NCBI RefSeq assembly: GCF_040954645.1
Contig: NC_092809.1
Location: forward strand, 68,647,141 to 68,711,140
DNA: 64,000 nt
Direction of reading: 5' to 3'
Origin: Diabrotica undecimpunctata
Taxonomy: Eukaryota; Arthropoda; Insecta; Coleoptera; Chrysomelidae
The first letter of the stretch is position 1; the number at the start of each line of letters is the position of its first letter. The notes under the pieces are model-generated. The model worked only from the letters and a program-made list of their open reading frames with translations, had not been told where the DNA came from and searched no databases. Position numbers and translations under genes: made by a program. Shown here in pieces: positions 1 to 11,999 of the stretch.

Positions 1-209
1 TAACGCTCTGTGATTAGCAGTTACCTGTGGTGTAGGCAACCAAACATACCTATTTATATTCCCACTAAAAAATTATTTAAAATGAAGTAGCCGCTGTAAA
101 TACTGTCTGTCATTGTATGTCATTATTTATCGTTAAGTAAATAAAAATTTAAACTAAGATATTTTTATTTCTGAAAAGTATGGTCGACGGAAAAGTTTTG
201 TAACGAACT

Positions 210-308
210 AGTGAATTAAAATGGCGATTAACAATCTCGAACATTAACGCACTCGCTTCGCTCGCGCGTTAATATATCTCAATTGTTAATCGCTCTTATT
301 AATACACT
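210..308. repeat. Imperfect palindrome, arms about 42 bp
   Basis: The two halves are reverse complements with a few mismatches. GCGATTAACAAT (from 224) pairs with ATTGTTAATCGC (281-292), and ATTAACGC (243-250) pairs with GCGTTAAT (266-273). The centre is the GC-richer stretch ACTCGCTTCGCTCGC, itself partly palindromic, in otherwise AT-rich DNA. No coding potential is visible. It could be a solo fold-back or miniature element; no target duplication was identified. Confidence 0.75.
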
Positions 309-1440
309 TGTTGGTTAAATAACTATTAAGTTCCGAAAAATATGAATGGTACAAAAAACCGGAAGAAGATGAGGCTGTTCCAGGTCCCTCATCTAAAAAC
401 TCTAAATTACAGGATTTTTACTTTTTTAAAGTTAATATAATGTTTAGTTTAATAAATATAATTTTTTATTGCTTAGTGACATATTGTTTTAATATTTTGC
501 ATAATTAAGTCTTTATTTTCAATGCCAAAAAGTTATGATAGTCCAATACAAAGATTCATGTATTTTTACTACATTTTTTTATTTTTGTACTTTTTTTTTT
601 CAAAAAATATATGGTCACCGTACTTATACTACAAAAATAAACCATTTAAATAATCTTTGTTCGCAAATAAAATAGGATTTTTTTTCAATAAAAAGTCGTG
701 CTTTTTGTTTTATCTATAATTATATATATACATAGATAATTAAGCAAAGCCCATATGTAACTCAAATAAAATATTTTTTCCTCTAATTTTAGTTCTTGAT
801 TATCAAAACTCTTGAATTTGACTTGTATCGGACTAAAAAATACCGGTTGGTTGTGCTTGAAGTTAAATGTCCGTTGATGCAGATGAAAAATAAATTACGA
901 TGAAATGGAAAATTAATGCCGTTGAAATTAGGTGTTTGTTGGGCTACGACGTTATTATATAAATCAAAAATTTAAATGGCAAATTCTCACGACATTAAAA
1001 CGTGGGTCGTATTGTCTTTACTATATAATAAATTGTTGGTTTGAGATAAAGGAAAAATAATTAAATATAAGAATAAGTGAGAAAAGACTTATTAACAGTA
1101 CTGTCAATTTTTTCTACAATAGAAAAAAACATGTCGATAAATATATTATTAAAATAAGTCAATCACCATATACAGTGCTACCCAAAAGATCCCTCTCCAT
1201 CGCATCTTTTAAATTATTATACTTATAATAGTGAAATTTAGAAGGAGGAAATAAACGGACATAGGCTACTCAACTAGTCATAACAGTTGACGTATTAGTC
1301 ATAGATGACGTTACAGAGACACTGTAACGTATAATTTTAAATAGGACCTTATGGCAAGTTCTATCTCGTTTGAAAGGTACTGAAATTTTCTATTCAATCA
1401 AGATGATTTTGATAAATAAATTACATAAATACTAAAATTG
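309..1440. other. No gene recognised
   Basis: AT-rich sequence with poly-T runs and no long open frame or recognisable protein similarity in any frame. Nothing further can be supported. Confidence 0.6.
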
Positions 1441-1757
1441 TAATTTTGCATTAACAGTAATGCAGCTTATTCTTAACTCTTGCCGTACTCGTTCAAATGT
1501 GTCGGAGGAAATTGCTCTACATTCTGCAACAATTTGTTATTTTAAAACATCAATACGGTCGCGTGTTGTAGTGCAAACTTCAGATTTTATGTACCCCCAC
1601 AGAAAAAATCTAATGGTGTGAGGTGTGGTGACCGAGCTGGCCATACTATCGAACCTCGACTTCCAATCCATCTACCACGATATTTCTCATCTAGGTAACG
1701 TCTTGCTGTACCACAATAGTGTATAAAAGCACCATCTTGTTAAAACGTTATGTCAAG
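1441..1757 (-). pseudogene. DD41D mariner-type transposase, C-terminal fragment
   Basis: Read on the minus strand, this encodes the last third of a Tc1/mariner-superfamily transposase. Visible motifs are QDGAFIHY (second catalytic D), then RWIGSRGSIVWPARSPHLTP, then LDFF (third catalytic D). Counting residues between the second and third D gives 41, as in the better preserved copy near 55.9 kb. The codon before QDG is a stop (TAA), LDFFLWG has decayed to a shifted LDFFCGG, and a TAA sits in the tail. No N-terminal part or inverted repeat was found beside it, so this is a truncated, inactive relic. Confidence 0.75.
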
Positions 1758-2109
1758 TTTGTCGAATTAATCTACACTTGCGAGCAAAAAATTCGACTCA
1801 AAAGTAAAATAACTTATATTTTTACTGTTATATTTTATGCTGTTTGTTAAGTATCTATTCACATAAATGTAAAATTAGAAGTAAAATATTGTGAAGAGTA
1901 GTAGTTTTTATTATTATTATTTTATTGCAATGGCACCAATATTTATAAAGTTAGTAACTAAAGAACATAACAAAGATAACTTTATATTCTATGTAAAAAA
2001 TGTTATGAATAAAAGTCATTACGTAATGAATATAAAAGTACATTAATATTAAAAAGCAAAATTAATACTATTTCCTGATTTGCGTTGTATTACACTTTCC
2101 ATGGTATTT
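1758..2109. other. No gene recognised
   Basis: AT-rich stretch with ATT/ATTATT runs; nothing recognised on either strand. Confidence 0.5.
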
Positions 2110-2945
2110 CTTAAGGACCTCGGAGAAACGGACTCATGGGAAATGGATTCTACTATTCATCTAATGCAGTTCTTAGCTCTGATACTGTCGATGGTGCTGG
2201 ACTACTGACCCGAACCCTAAGTTTGAGCTCATTCTATAGGTGCTCGATGGGAGTCATATCCGGACTTAATGAAGGTCAGTCATGCAATAGCAAGAAATCA
2301 TCACCTATGTAGCTGGCGTAAGGAATAACACGAACCTAAAAAATATTCTTAATTTTATCATCCGCTGTCAAACCCTCCGAGACCACCACCGAGCACGAAC
2401 ACATGTTCTGTTTGTTCTTCTGAAGATACACTGCCCCAAAAGCATACAGTAAACACCTCTATAGATCACTTTTTCGATACTGCAGCACTGGGCAAATCGT
2501 TCTCCAGTACTTCGATAGACGCGTAGTCTTCTGTAATTGCTTTACAAGCACATTTGACTCTCATCAGAGTATAAAACTATGATCCATTGGCCAAGGTCCA
2601 AATTGACGTGTTCTCGGGCAAACTTAAATCGAGCTTATTTCAAACGTGCGTTCAATTTGTCAAAGTGGCAGCCTTAAGTGGCCCTAATTGTCAACTGATT
2701 GGCAATGACACCTCCTGGGACGTTCCTCAAGGATTGTTGAAGTTCATTCCCTGTCGCCTATTCTGTAAGGTACTCAGGACAATTAATCGATCCTCCCTCT
2801 CTGTCGTTACAGGTAACTGACCCAAACCTGGCCGTGGACTGTAGCTATTGATCTCCTGGTATGGACGGTAAGCCATTGAGACTGCAGACTACGTCAAAAG
2901 TAGGTGACAGGTGTCAGTTCTCTGACTACAGCCCTCTCATCATAA
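2110..2945 (-). pseudogene. Tc1-like transposase relic
   Basis: Conceptual minus-strand translation in shifting frames gives a Tc1-type transposase. In order it shows an N-terminal VTTEREDRLIVLSTLQNRR segment like the helix-turn-helix of this family, a FGGG-like glycine cluster (near 2380), and a C-terminal SPDMTPIEHL motif (near 2235-2270) that carries the catalytic glutamate in Tc1 proteins. Stops and frameshifts are frequent, and no inverted repeats were located. It is an old inactive copy of a different lineage from the 43.9-45.5 kb Tc1. Confidence 0.65.
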
Positions 2946-4049
2946 TACAATTACTTGGGCCGCCTTTACTGGTGAAGTATCCACTTGTAAAATATTTACT
3001 TACTGCACTTCGAAGTATACACACGCGTCCACATTTGAAACGCGACTGGAATAATCACCAGCAATTTCGTAGAGGTCTACATTGCATTAGTACAACATGC
3101 GCGTTACAATGTTTGTTGCAGTCCCTATGCCATACAGAAGAAGGCAAATTTTACAACACGCTACCAATTTGCATAATATTTAACAATTACTTTTTGGAAG
3201 CTATATAATAGACAATACTTTTTTGCATTAGTTGTTTTAAGTCAAAATAAAACAACATAAAATTACTAGGGATAAACTTAAATTTATCAAGTGAGTCGAT
3301 TTTTTTGGTTGGAAGTGTAAATTACCTTTTAGAATTTTAAGGAATTAGAGAACTAGGCTCAATTACGTTTTGTAAAATCTTCAGATATACTTCACTGGTT
3401 AAGTTAACATTAAGAAAAGAATGTTCAACTATGTGGTTTCCCAAATACCTGCGCAAAAATTTACTTTTTTTGGAAATTGAGTATGTTATTCATGAAAGTC
3501 TGGAAGATTTGTATCACTCCAATACCTTACATTTTTTGTGTTTAAATTTTCATTGAGGGAAAAAGTACTTTTATCACTAAAACAATTGTTTGTATGTAAT
3601 CTGTCCGTTAGTTAAATTGATTGGACATATTTTCACAAAATTCTAGTCTTCGGTCGGAGTCATTATCTGAAAGTTGGTGCACAATTTGTAAGGATAAAAT
3701 TTGTTTTAAGCCAACACTTCGTATAATGTCCTTTGACCGATTGCACAGATAGACGCAACTTGGGCTGTAGAAGATGAAGGGTTTACTACCATTTCTGCAA
3801 TTTTGTCAAATTTTTGTCATCGCTACTTATTTTATAGTAAAATTGTGGGTTAATCTTAAGCCTCTTAAGTAGATATCCCTGGGAGGGATATCTTCTTTTA
3901 AGTTGGTGCACTCGTAAGCTACTCCGATATACACGTTAACTGTGATTCAGTATTGCTCCGAATAACCAGCATTAAAGTTCATTTGATGTCTGTGTGGTAC
4001 CACGACGCGAATAGTGTTTTATTTCTGAAATAGCAGGTTCTTCCAAAAG
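2946..4049. other. No gene recognised
   Basis: Apart from the short hairpin at 3871-3893 nothing is recognised. Open frames are short and biased towards A/T-rich codons. Confidence 0.5.
3871..3893. repeat. Perfect 10-bp hairpin
   Basis: AGATATCCCT and AGGGATATCT are exact reverse complements separated by GGG. The hairpin lies about 180 bp upstream of the piggyBac relic, but no functional link can be shown. Confidence 0.6.
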
Positions 4050-5180
4050 AGTGTAGGTATATCGGAGAGCCTAACTTTGATGAAAGTGTAAGTCGGTGGT
4101 ATGATGAATTGGAAAGCGAGTTTAGTATTTATGAGGACTACAAAGAAAACGACAAATATTATTCTCCAGAGAGTGACCATAACTCTGAATCTGAGATGGC
4201 AGATAAGGGGAAAAATGCTGAAACTCAAGAATCAAAAGAAAAAGGGCTATCGGTAAAAATGAATAGGAGCCAGAAACAACAAATGATAAGTTTAATTTTG
4301 GTAAAAATCGATACAAGTGGTCTGCTGTTTCGGTCAATGTACCCTCTATTTCTATAATGACTATATTTACTGTGGTAAGGATTGTGATGGTTTTTCTCTA
4401 ACAAATGAGGAGATACGTTTCATAAAACCAACACAAGCTTTGTTGAGATTATGTCATATAATTGCTAATTCACACGAAACTAACGTCACAGCAGGCAATT
4501 GGTTTGCATCCATGGAAGTCTAGAATGCATTGAAAAAACGAGGACTGACCTATCTTGGCACGCTTAAGCAAAACAAAAAGGAAATACCGATGCAGTTCCT
4601 TTCAAGTCGGAGCAGAGCTGAAGGATTCATTTATGGTTTACGGTTACAAATTAATGACTACACTATAATTTCCTACGTAAAAAAAAGAGGTTGTGTTAAT
4701 ATTATCAATGCACCATACCGAATGTGAGAACATAGAATCTGGTAAACCCGAAACCATTTGCTTTTATAATTAAACAAAAGGCGGTGTGAATGTACTAGAT
4801 CAAAAATGTACCACATATTCGACTAGCTGGCAAACTATACGATAGCCAACGACTATTTTTTTTACAATTTTAAATATTGCAGGTGTCAATGCACACATTT
4901 TATATGGATGTTATAAAAAGAACCAAGCCATAGAGAGAAAAGCCTTTTACCAAATTCTTGCAAGACAACTTGCATGCATGGATATCAGTAGAATACTAAA
5001 GTAAGCTTTACCTGAAGTAGAGAAGGGAGAATTAAATAATCAGAATCAGAAACGAAAGAGATGTGGTATCTGTGATCGAAAAAATTATTTACGATTAAAA
5101 AAAAAACAAAAATGTTGGGCAGCAAATTGTTTACAAGAATTGCACTTGGAAAAATTTTATTTGTAAATAATAGTTCGCAG
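4050..5180 (+). pseudogene. piggyBac transposase relic
   Basis: Pieces of a piggyBac transposase lie in order on the plus strand. An acidic N-terminus (EDYKENDKYYSPESDHNSESE) is followed by the core stretch KPTQALLRL...NVTAGNWFAS (4420-4520), LTYLGTLKQNKKEIP (4545-4590), TKGGVNVLDQ (4775-4805) and the region where the family has ILNVAGVNAH (near 4870-4900). It ends in a cysteine-containing tail beginning KRCGICDR near 5055. The region normally holding the first catalytic D is missing. The second D is replaced by G (TAGNWF for TADNWF) and the third by N (GGVN for GGVD). Stops and frameshifts are scattered throughout, so it is inactive. Confidence 0.8.
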
Positions 5181-6263
5181 TTTTGTTGATAATAATATAT
5201 TCTAATTTTTATATATTTTAGTTTCTTGTTCTTTATATGAAGCGAAAAAATCATGAAAAAAATAGTGATTTTATTTTTTATATTTCTTTTGTAAGAAATT
5301 ATATTCTGCTGCCAGAAAACCTTTAAAAATTAAATTATGTTACATTTTTTTTAGCATTTGTCATTATTACTAAAAAAATAAATAGAAAATGGGCTTACAT
5401 GGTTTTATTCCAGCTTAAGTGATTACTGATAACAAATTATGTCTTTATTTATTTATTTTTTTGTATTTAGCTTTACGTGTCTCGACAGCATAGGTCACTG
5501 ATACAGGTACAATTTTATTAATTCATTTCACAAAAAACTCAAAAAATAGGATCTGGCAGACCGCAGGATGCAGTTAACGGCAGAATAAACCACGGCGCCA
5601 GTTGAGGTTTAATAAAAATAGTAAATTTCATATTATTTGTTTCATTTACGGCAGTTACATCAAAAATAATAAATAATTTTTAAATATTTTTATTTTAAAA
5701 TCTAAAAGTAGATATAGTTATATTTAGCGGTATTTTGAAATATTTTACCATATTTAAATTTCTCTGTTTGCCTATAAACGAATAAAAACATTCTGGAATT
5801 TTTTTCATAGAAATATGAATGAATTATTCATGATGCTACTGCTTCAAATATTTACAATATTTGATTGAAATGGGTATATCTGTGTTTTTACTGAATGAAA
5901 CAAAAAAATATTAAATAACATACGTCAAATGCGATTGCACGTATCGATCGACTGTTTTGTAAAATAAAAAGGTTTTATGTTGTCATTTCCGTAGCTCTTA
6001 CGGAAAAGCTATTTTGACGATAAAATGTTAATTTTTCTACTCATATTTTGGTGTTCTCATTTTACATTAAAATTTTGGAACTAATTTGGATTTACCGAAA
6101 TTATATTTATTATTTGCTAAAATTTTTTTTAGATATTTCAGCGGCTATAGTATTTAACCAAGGATATTAACATAAAAATATATTTTCATCAAAAATAAAT
6201 GGAGAATACATTAACCATTTACGATGTGCCGCGACGATTGTACTATCTGTTTGGTCTACACAG
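5181..6263. other. No gene recognised
   Basis: AT-rich, with many short A/T runs. No open frame or family motif was recognised. Confidence 0.55.
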
Positions 6264-7170
6264 GCCTTCATAAAGTAACGCATAAATTCATTATTAGCAA
6301 AATGAACAATATTATTAGAAATTCTCAAAACAGGTCGATTTTTGATTTTAATTTACTATTTTTTAAAATTACAATCTAATATACAGGGTAAAACACCTTT
6401 GTTTGATGACGTCATCACACTTTTTTTTATATGGAACCCCCATTTTTTTCAATTTATAGATTTCCCTTGCTGAGCTGATTCCAACAATGTATAAAATTTT
6501 GCTACAAATTGGTACAGGGTGGGAAAAATTCAAAAATTATCACGTGCTTCCATAAAGTAACGAATAAATTCATTATTAGCTAAATAAACAACATTATTAG
6601 AAATTCCCGAAACAAGTCGATTTTTAATTCTAATTTATTACTTTTCAAATTACAATCTAATACACAGGGTGAAACACCTTCGTATGATGATGTCATCACC
6701 ATTTTTTTTTTAATGGAACCCCATTTTTTTTTCAAATTTATAGATTTTGCTTGCTGAGCTGATTTCAAAAACGCATAACGCGTTGCTGAAAATGGGTACA
6801 GGGTGGTAACCATTCAAAAATTCCAATTTACTTACAAAATAATAAATGAAGAATAAAAGTATTTTTTTTTTAATTTATAGATTTTAATAAATTCATTATT
6901 AGCTAAATAAACAACAGTTTTAGACGTTCCAGAAACAGGTCGATTTTTGATTTTAATTTACCATTTTTTTTAATTAAAATCTAATACACAGGGTGAACCA
7001 CCTTTGTATGCTGACGTGACGTGATGATGAAAAAATCACCATTTTTTTATTAAGAAACACCAATTTTTTTTCAATTTATAGATTTCTCCTGCTGAGCTGA
7101 TTTCAAAAATGCATAACACGTTGCTGCAAATGCGTACAGGGTGACAAATATGCAAAAATTACATGAAAAG
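6264..7170. repeat. Three tandem ~0.3-kb units resembling DD41D terminal repeats
   Basis: The phrase AAATTCATTATTAGC begins units at about 6284, 6566 and 6889 (spacings 282 and 323). Each unit continues through ATTAGA-like, ACAGGTCGATTTTT, TACACAGGGTGAAACACC, a GATGACGTCATCA-like segment and TTGCTGAGCTGATT, diverging by point changes and small indels. The start resembles the terminal repeat of the DD41D element at 55116 (GGAATAAATTCATTATTTAG). The TGCTGA...TGACGTCAT segments also occur in the long terminal repeat at 58602. The block ends about 350 bp before a DD41D transposase relic, so it may be an amplified terminal repeat. Confidence 0.75.
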
Positions 7171-7524
7171 TTACTTACAAAATAATAAATGAAGTATAAA
7201 CGTATTAAACACATTAAATTAAATTTCACATTGCTATACAACTACTTTAAAAACTATTCAAAACACATTGCACTATTTTATCTAAGCCTCCGAATCATAT
7301 CAATATTTGTTATCAGCATTAGTTAAGCAGATTTTATTAGTAATCTAAGCCCCTGAATCATAAAAATATTTTTAATGTTTTACTGTATTTTTTAATTTTT
7401 TTTCCTTTGACATTAACAACTGTTAGAAATATTAAAGTACAAATCTGTATTGTTAACGTTTTACAGAAGGTAAGTTTACGTGAAAACTATTCAAGCAATT
7501 TATCATTTCACATTTTTTTACAGA

Positions 7525-8290
7525 ATGCCTTTAACCAAAATTGATAGGATTCAAATATTAAAGATGATTGGTATTTGTGACAAGTTGAGGAATTAAACAG
7601 AAGTATGCCGATTTTTTCATGAAAGGCACCCAGATCGTGAACGTATTTCACAATCTATAGTAAGCAGAATAGAGCTAAAATACAAAGAATTGGGCCACGT
7701 GAGTGATGCAGCAAAGCAAGGTAGACCAAAATTAATAAAGAATTCAACAAAACATCATTTTGGCGGCAGTAGAAAATCCACACTGTGCAGTACGAGAATT
7801 ATCTATGGATTTTGGTATTGGAAAGTCTTCAGTATCAAACGTATTTAAAAAGGTAAAATACCTTCCTTATAAAGGACGTCTTATCCATGAATTGGGTGAA
7901 GACGACTTTGACCAAAGAATTGAATTCTACGAGTATAATATATGATGAACGTTTTATTTACGGACCACGCAACGTTTTATTCGGTCGTGTTAACCGGCAA
8001 AATTCTCGTTATTGGTCTAATAAAAATCCACACTGGATGCAAGTGTCCTATACGAAAAGACCACAAAAAACGAACGTATGGGCTGGTATTGTGGGAAATA
8101 TGGGAAATACTCTTACAATTATTGATCCATATTTTTTTGATGAACATTTAACAGGAGCATTATATATCCAAATTTCCTACATACATGGTGCACCGTCATA
8201 TTTCACAGAAACTATGCGTGATTTTTTAAATAGAACTTTTCCACAGCGGTGGATAGAAAGAAGAAAACCACAGGAATAGCCCCCTAGATC
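7525..8290 (+). pseudogene. DD41D mariner-type transposase relic
   Basis: The reading starts at an ATG preceded by a pyrimidine run and CAG (an acceptor-like CATTTTTTTACAG). It continues MPLTKIDRIQILKMIG, a helix-turn-helix-type N-terminus close to the start of the copies at 56.58 kb and 61.58 kb. Further on come HERHPDRERISQSIVSRIE, SSVSNVFKKVKYLPYKG and GEDDFDQRIEF, then after frame changes NRQNSRYWSNKNPHW and KTNVWAGIVGN. The central catalytic QQDG segment is degraded (GAPSYFTETMRDFLNRTFPQRWIERR) and the third catalytic region is lost. In-frame stops occur near 7595 and a frameshift near 7750. Three terminal-repeat-like units lie upstream; no downstream inverted repeat was found. Confidence 0.75.
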
Positions 8291-8735
8291 ACAATCACAA
8301 TCACAATCCAATGTCTACACAAACAAACCTAATAATATCCGTCAACTGCAAAACCGAATTTGACAAGAAATACAAAACATAACGTGATTATATTGAAATA
8401 ATTAATAAACAGGATAGTGCAAATTATTATTGTAAATAATCAAATATTTACTAGTATTGACCTTACAAGCCGCATATTTAAAAGTAAAGAAATTTAAATA
8501 ATGAATAGTTTATATGTCAATTGAAGTAATGTATTGTTACGACCGATGACTTGGTGCAATTAAAAGCACGTTGACTTTTGTAATAATGTAACAACTCCAA
8601 TACGTCTTTCTTTGGTAAAATCTCAACTTAACACCCAATTGGGCTCTTTTAGGGGAGGGTGCTCAATACCATACTTCCACCTATTACACCTTATTCTTCA
8701 AAAGTTTGGCAGAAGTTTCAGATTTATAAACGTTG
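8291..8735. other. No gene recognised
   Basis: Short low-complexity CACAATC repeats directly after the transposase relic, then AT-rich sequence without a recognisable frame. Confidence 0.45.
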
Positions 8736-9320
8736 AAAAACACATAGAATACAAACAACTGAAGTGGTACAATCAGGTTCAGAAAATGGGAGAAGATCGA
8801 TTACAATGATGATACTACACTGGACACCACAAGAAAGGCGTGAAAAGGGTAGACCACGAACAAGCTGGAGAGAAGTATATTCGGTTAAATGGAAGATAGA
8901 ATGCTATGTATGGTCCATAGTGTTATACAGCATGAAACCATGGACGTTAAGAGTACCTTCCATGAATGAGTTGGGGTCTTCGAAATGTGGACGTTGGGAA
9001 GAATGTTCCGCATACCATGGACAGATAGGGTGAGAAACGAGGAAGTATTAAAAAAGGTCAATACTGAGAGAGAACTACTCAATTTGATCAAGGACTAAAA
9101 ATTGGATACCTCAGCCATATTTTGAAAGGAAAAAAATACGCAATCCCTCAAATAATCATCCAGGGAAAGATTGAAGGCAAGAGAGAAGTAGATTGCAAAC
9201 AAATGTGGCTACGGAACATAAAGGGCATAAATAACACTTGCGATCCTTTGCATATCGCAAAAGACAGACGTCTGGTCTTAAGCTAATTCGCCAACGCACT
9301 ATAGGTGCAAAGAAATGAGG
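8736..9320 (+). pseudogene. Two fused RTE-type LINE 3' ends
   Basis: The first part (8736-8880) reads LKWYNQVQKMGEDRLQ...RREKGRPRTSWREV, the extreme C-terminus of one RTE-type reverse transcriptase. The second (8885-9320) reads GMKPWTLR-like, FEMWTLGRMFRIPWTDRVRNEEVL and then I..GKIEGKRE, the thumb and C-terminal stretch of a different RTE family. RTE proteins end with exactly this kind of 'RRI..I.WTD.V.NEEVL...YLGH...GKI.G.R' sequence. Both are truncated upstream and carry frameshifts; neither retains the catalytic YADD region. Confidence 0.6.
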
Positions 9321-9329
9321 CTAAATGTG

Positions 9330-10170
9330 GACATACAACGAGACAGGAAATTTTGTACGATGTCTGATCAAGGTGCACAACCGCAATTAATGACCGTTTT
9401 GGGTTCTTAATTCTACATGAAATCGTTTATTGACATCGATGCACCTTGGAACTGAGCAACTAAATTTTAGACACGTTAACGTTAGTTTAAAAACAGTTAG
9501 ACGAAGATTAAAAGCAAACTTAAAGCCTAGGTGGCCTGCTAAAATTTCTAGTCTTTCTAAAAATCATAAAGCTCGTCGTTTAGAATTTGCATGAATACAT
9601 ATTCAGTGAAATCTAGACAAGTGAAAAAATGTTAATATTATGTTCATATTATGGAAATCAGATGGTCTAAACCACTTCTACAGTTAGGTTTGGAGGTGGT
9701 GGCATAATGCTTTGGAAAGGTATTAGTTGGAAGAGACGCACCACACTTGATAAAATAATCAGACGAAGGACTGGTGACTTTTATGTTCAAAACATTCTGC
9801 AAGATTATGTTTTGTCATATGTTAGTTACATTGAATATAACAGATCCATGTTAATGCACGATAATATTCGACTACACGCCGTTGCAATAGTGAGTAATTA
9901 TCTTAACGAAGTCCAAATTCAAATAGCCACTATTTAGCCTGGATTTAAATCCAATAATGGGGCACATGAGGGATCAGCTAAAACGCTGCATATGACAAAG
10001 ATATCCCGTTCCAAATACGATAGAGCAGCTTCGGCTTGCTGCACAGGATAAATGGAATGATATGTCCAATATTTACTTGCAAGCTTGCCGAGAAGGATGC
10101 AGTTAATTAAAGAACCAGAGGGGGAATACTTCTTACTGACCATGCATTTGTTTTATTTAAAAAGATTGAT
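9330..10170 (+). pseudogene. Tc1-like transposase relic
   Basis: Frames on the plus strand give VSLKTVRRRLKANLKPRWPAK (DNA-binding linker), KNHKARRLEFA, then VRFGGGGIMLWKGISW (the conserved glycine cluster near 9690-9730). RSMLMHDNIRLHAVAIVSNYL follows, with the second catalytic D in HDN (near 9860). A decayed SPDLNPIEH equivalent (near 9945-9965) and a C-terminal tail finish it. One stretch from 9707 is open for 76 codons; elsewhere stops and frame changes break it. Inverted repeats were not found. Confidence 0.7.
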
Positions 10171-10399
10171 TTAAACAATTTAAATCAGCATTTAAGTAAA
10201 GAGTAAAATAACCATATAACATTAAAAATTATTCTCGCGACATCTCTGTATAAAAGTTTAAAATTGTACATTCTATAAATAAACTCTTCTTTACAATAGT
10301 GACTTGATTGACCAGAATTTATTTTCAAATAAAAAAAAATTAGAAAATTGTAAATATTCGATATTTTTCATGGCCATTTAGAAAGAGCTGCGTAGTTAT

Positions 10400-11995
10400 T
10401 TTGTCATCTTGTTATTTGTTTAAGCGTTTGCTACTATGTGTTGCTTTGGTATTTTATGATTCCATCTATGGAAAACATTATACATTATTATTTCTTGCAG
10501 GATCTGATTTGGGTGATTTTTATGCTTGGCGAATTTTGCCCTGGCTTATTTTTTCATTACCTCCATTACTTTTACTTGCTTTGGGTCTATGAACAAAAGC
10601 TTCCAGCTACGTAACTAGCCACTTTCGCTATTTCTCTTAAGCATTTGTTGTGAACCGCTTGTAACTTCTTTCTGTTTGTTTTGCACGTGTGTCCCCATGA
10701 AAGCGATGCATCTGTGATTATAAGTAGTATGATGCTATTAGTCTTGCACTATTTTGCTGCTTTTGTCTTTTAGATTGCTGCATTAGCATATGGTGTACAC
10801 GTTATGCCTTTATCAAATATGATTTCTTTCTAGGTATTTCACTTCGTTATTCCATTTGACGAATCTACCTTGTACTACTAGTTATTATTCTGGGTTATCT
10901 ATTCTCTTTTTAAACATAACTGCTTTATTTATTGCTATTTTTTATTGGATATACGAGTCTTCTATTGTACTCATTTCTGTCTGGAGGTTTCTCACGGCTA
11001 CAACCATGATTATATGTTTTGCCACTATAGCAGTGTAGTCTGCATATGGTCTGAGTAGCTTTCCGGGTATTTTGGAACGAGGTAACCAGTATTGTTTGGT
11101 CCCATTGTATCCGTATTTTCTTATTTTATATAACACGCCTTGATATTATACACTATCAAAGGCTGCTTATATCCAGAAAGGCAGCTTCTGTACATTGTTT
11201 ATCATTGAACCCATCTGCAATGAATTCGCTTGCTCGTAGTACTTGATGTTACCTGAAGTTCTGTGCTCTGAAGATAAATTGTGTTTTAGGAAATATCCCA
11301 AGTTGATCTGTCCCTGTTTGGAGTCTCGTTTGTATGACTCTTTCTACTATTTTGCTGACTGCTGGAAGTAAGCTTATCGTCCTGAAATTTTGTGGAAAAT
11401 GCGGTTCTTACCTGGTTTGTGAATCAATATTACATGAGCTTCTTTCCATCGATTTGTGAAGAGCCTGCATCTTATTGTTGTATTATTGCAATATTGCATT
11501 TTTATTATTTATTAAATACACTATGACCTTAATTGGGATATACTCTAGAGCCCTGTGTGTTATTTCCTATGGTCCGGGTGCTTTTTTGGCGAGCTTTTCC
11601 TGATTAACTTGCTTATTTCCCTTTGAGATGTTTAGGTCATTATGCCCTCTTGGTCTTTCTACTTGTGGTTTTTTGACTTTCTCGATAAAGTCATTATCTT
11701 TATTCCATTGATAATTTAATGTTTCGCGGAGTACACGATTCCGTTTTCTATGATGTGTGGTGGAATTGATTTTCTACCGTTCCTTAATATTATTTTTAAC
11801 CTGCATATTTCTTTCATGTTCTGTCCTCGCTCTCACGTTTCTTTTAAGTGCTTGTCCTATTGTTGGCTTCTGTATTCTATTAGTGCCTGTTTAACTTTTC
11901 GATTTACGCGATTGGCCTTATCTTTGTCTTTCTTGATTCTCGTTTCTCTGGTCTTTTTCTGGCTCTGTTCTTTTTCCTTCCGATGACTCTTAGTT
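10400..11995 (-). pseudogene. Jockey-like LINE ORF2 relic
   Basis: Minus-strand translation in shifting frames gives a Jockey-type reverse transcriptase. A basic helical stretch KANRVNRKVKQALIEYRS (11850-11900) precedes VILIHKPGKNRIFHK (near 11420) and RTISLLPAVSKIVERVI (near 11370-11330). Next is a decayed AKAFD...YKIRKYG region near 11140-11110, then YADYTAIVAK (11045-11010), corresponding to the YADD catalytic box with the second D replaced by Y. The C-terminal SWGHTCKTNRKKLQAVHNKCLREI (10690-10630) matches the family's 'LQ..QNKCLR' signature. Frameshifts and stops are numerous; endonuclease and ORF1 are absent. Confidence 0.75.
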
Positions 11996-11999
11996 TAGC

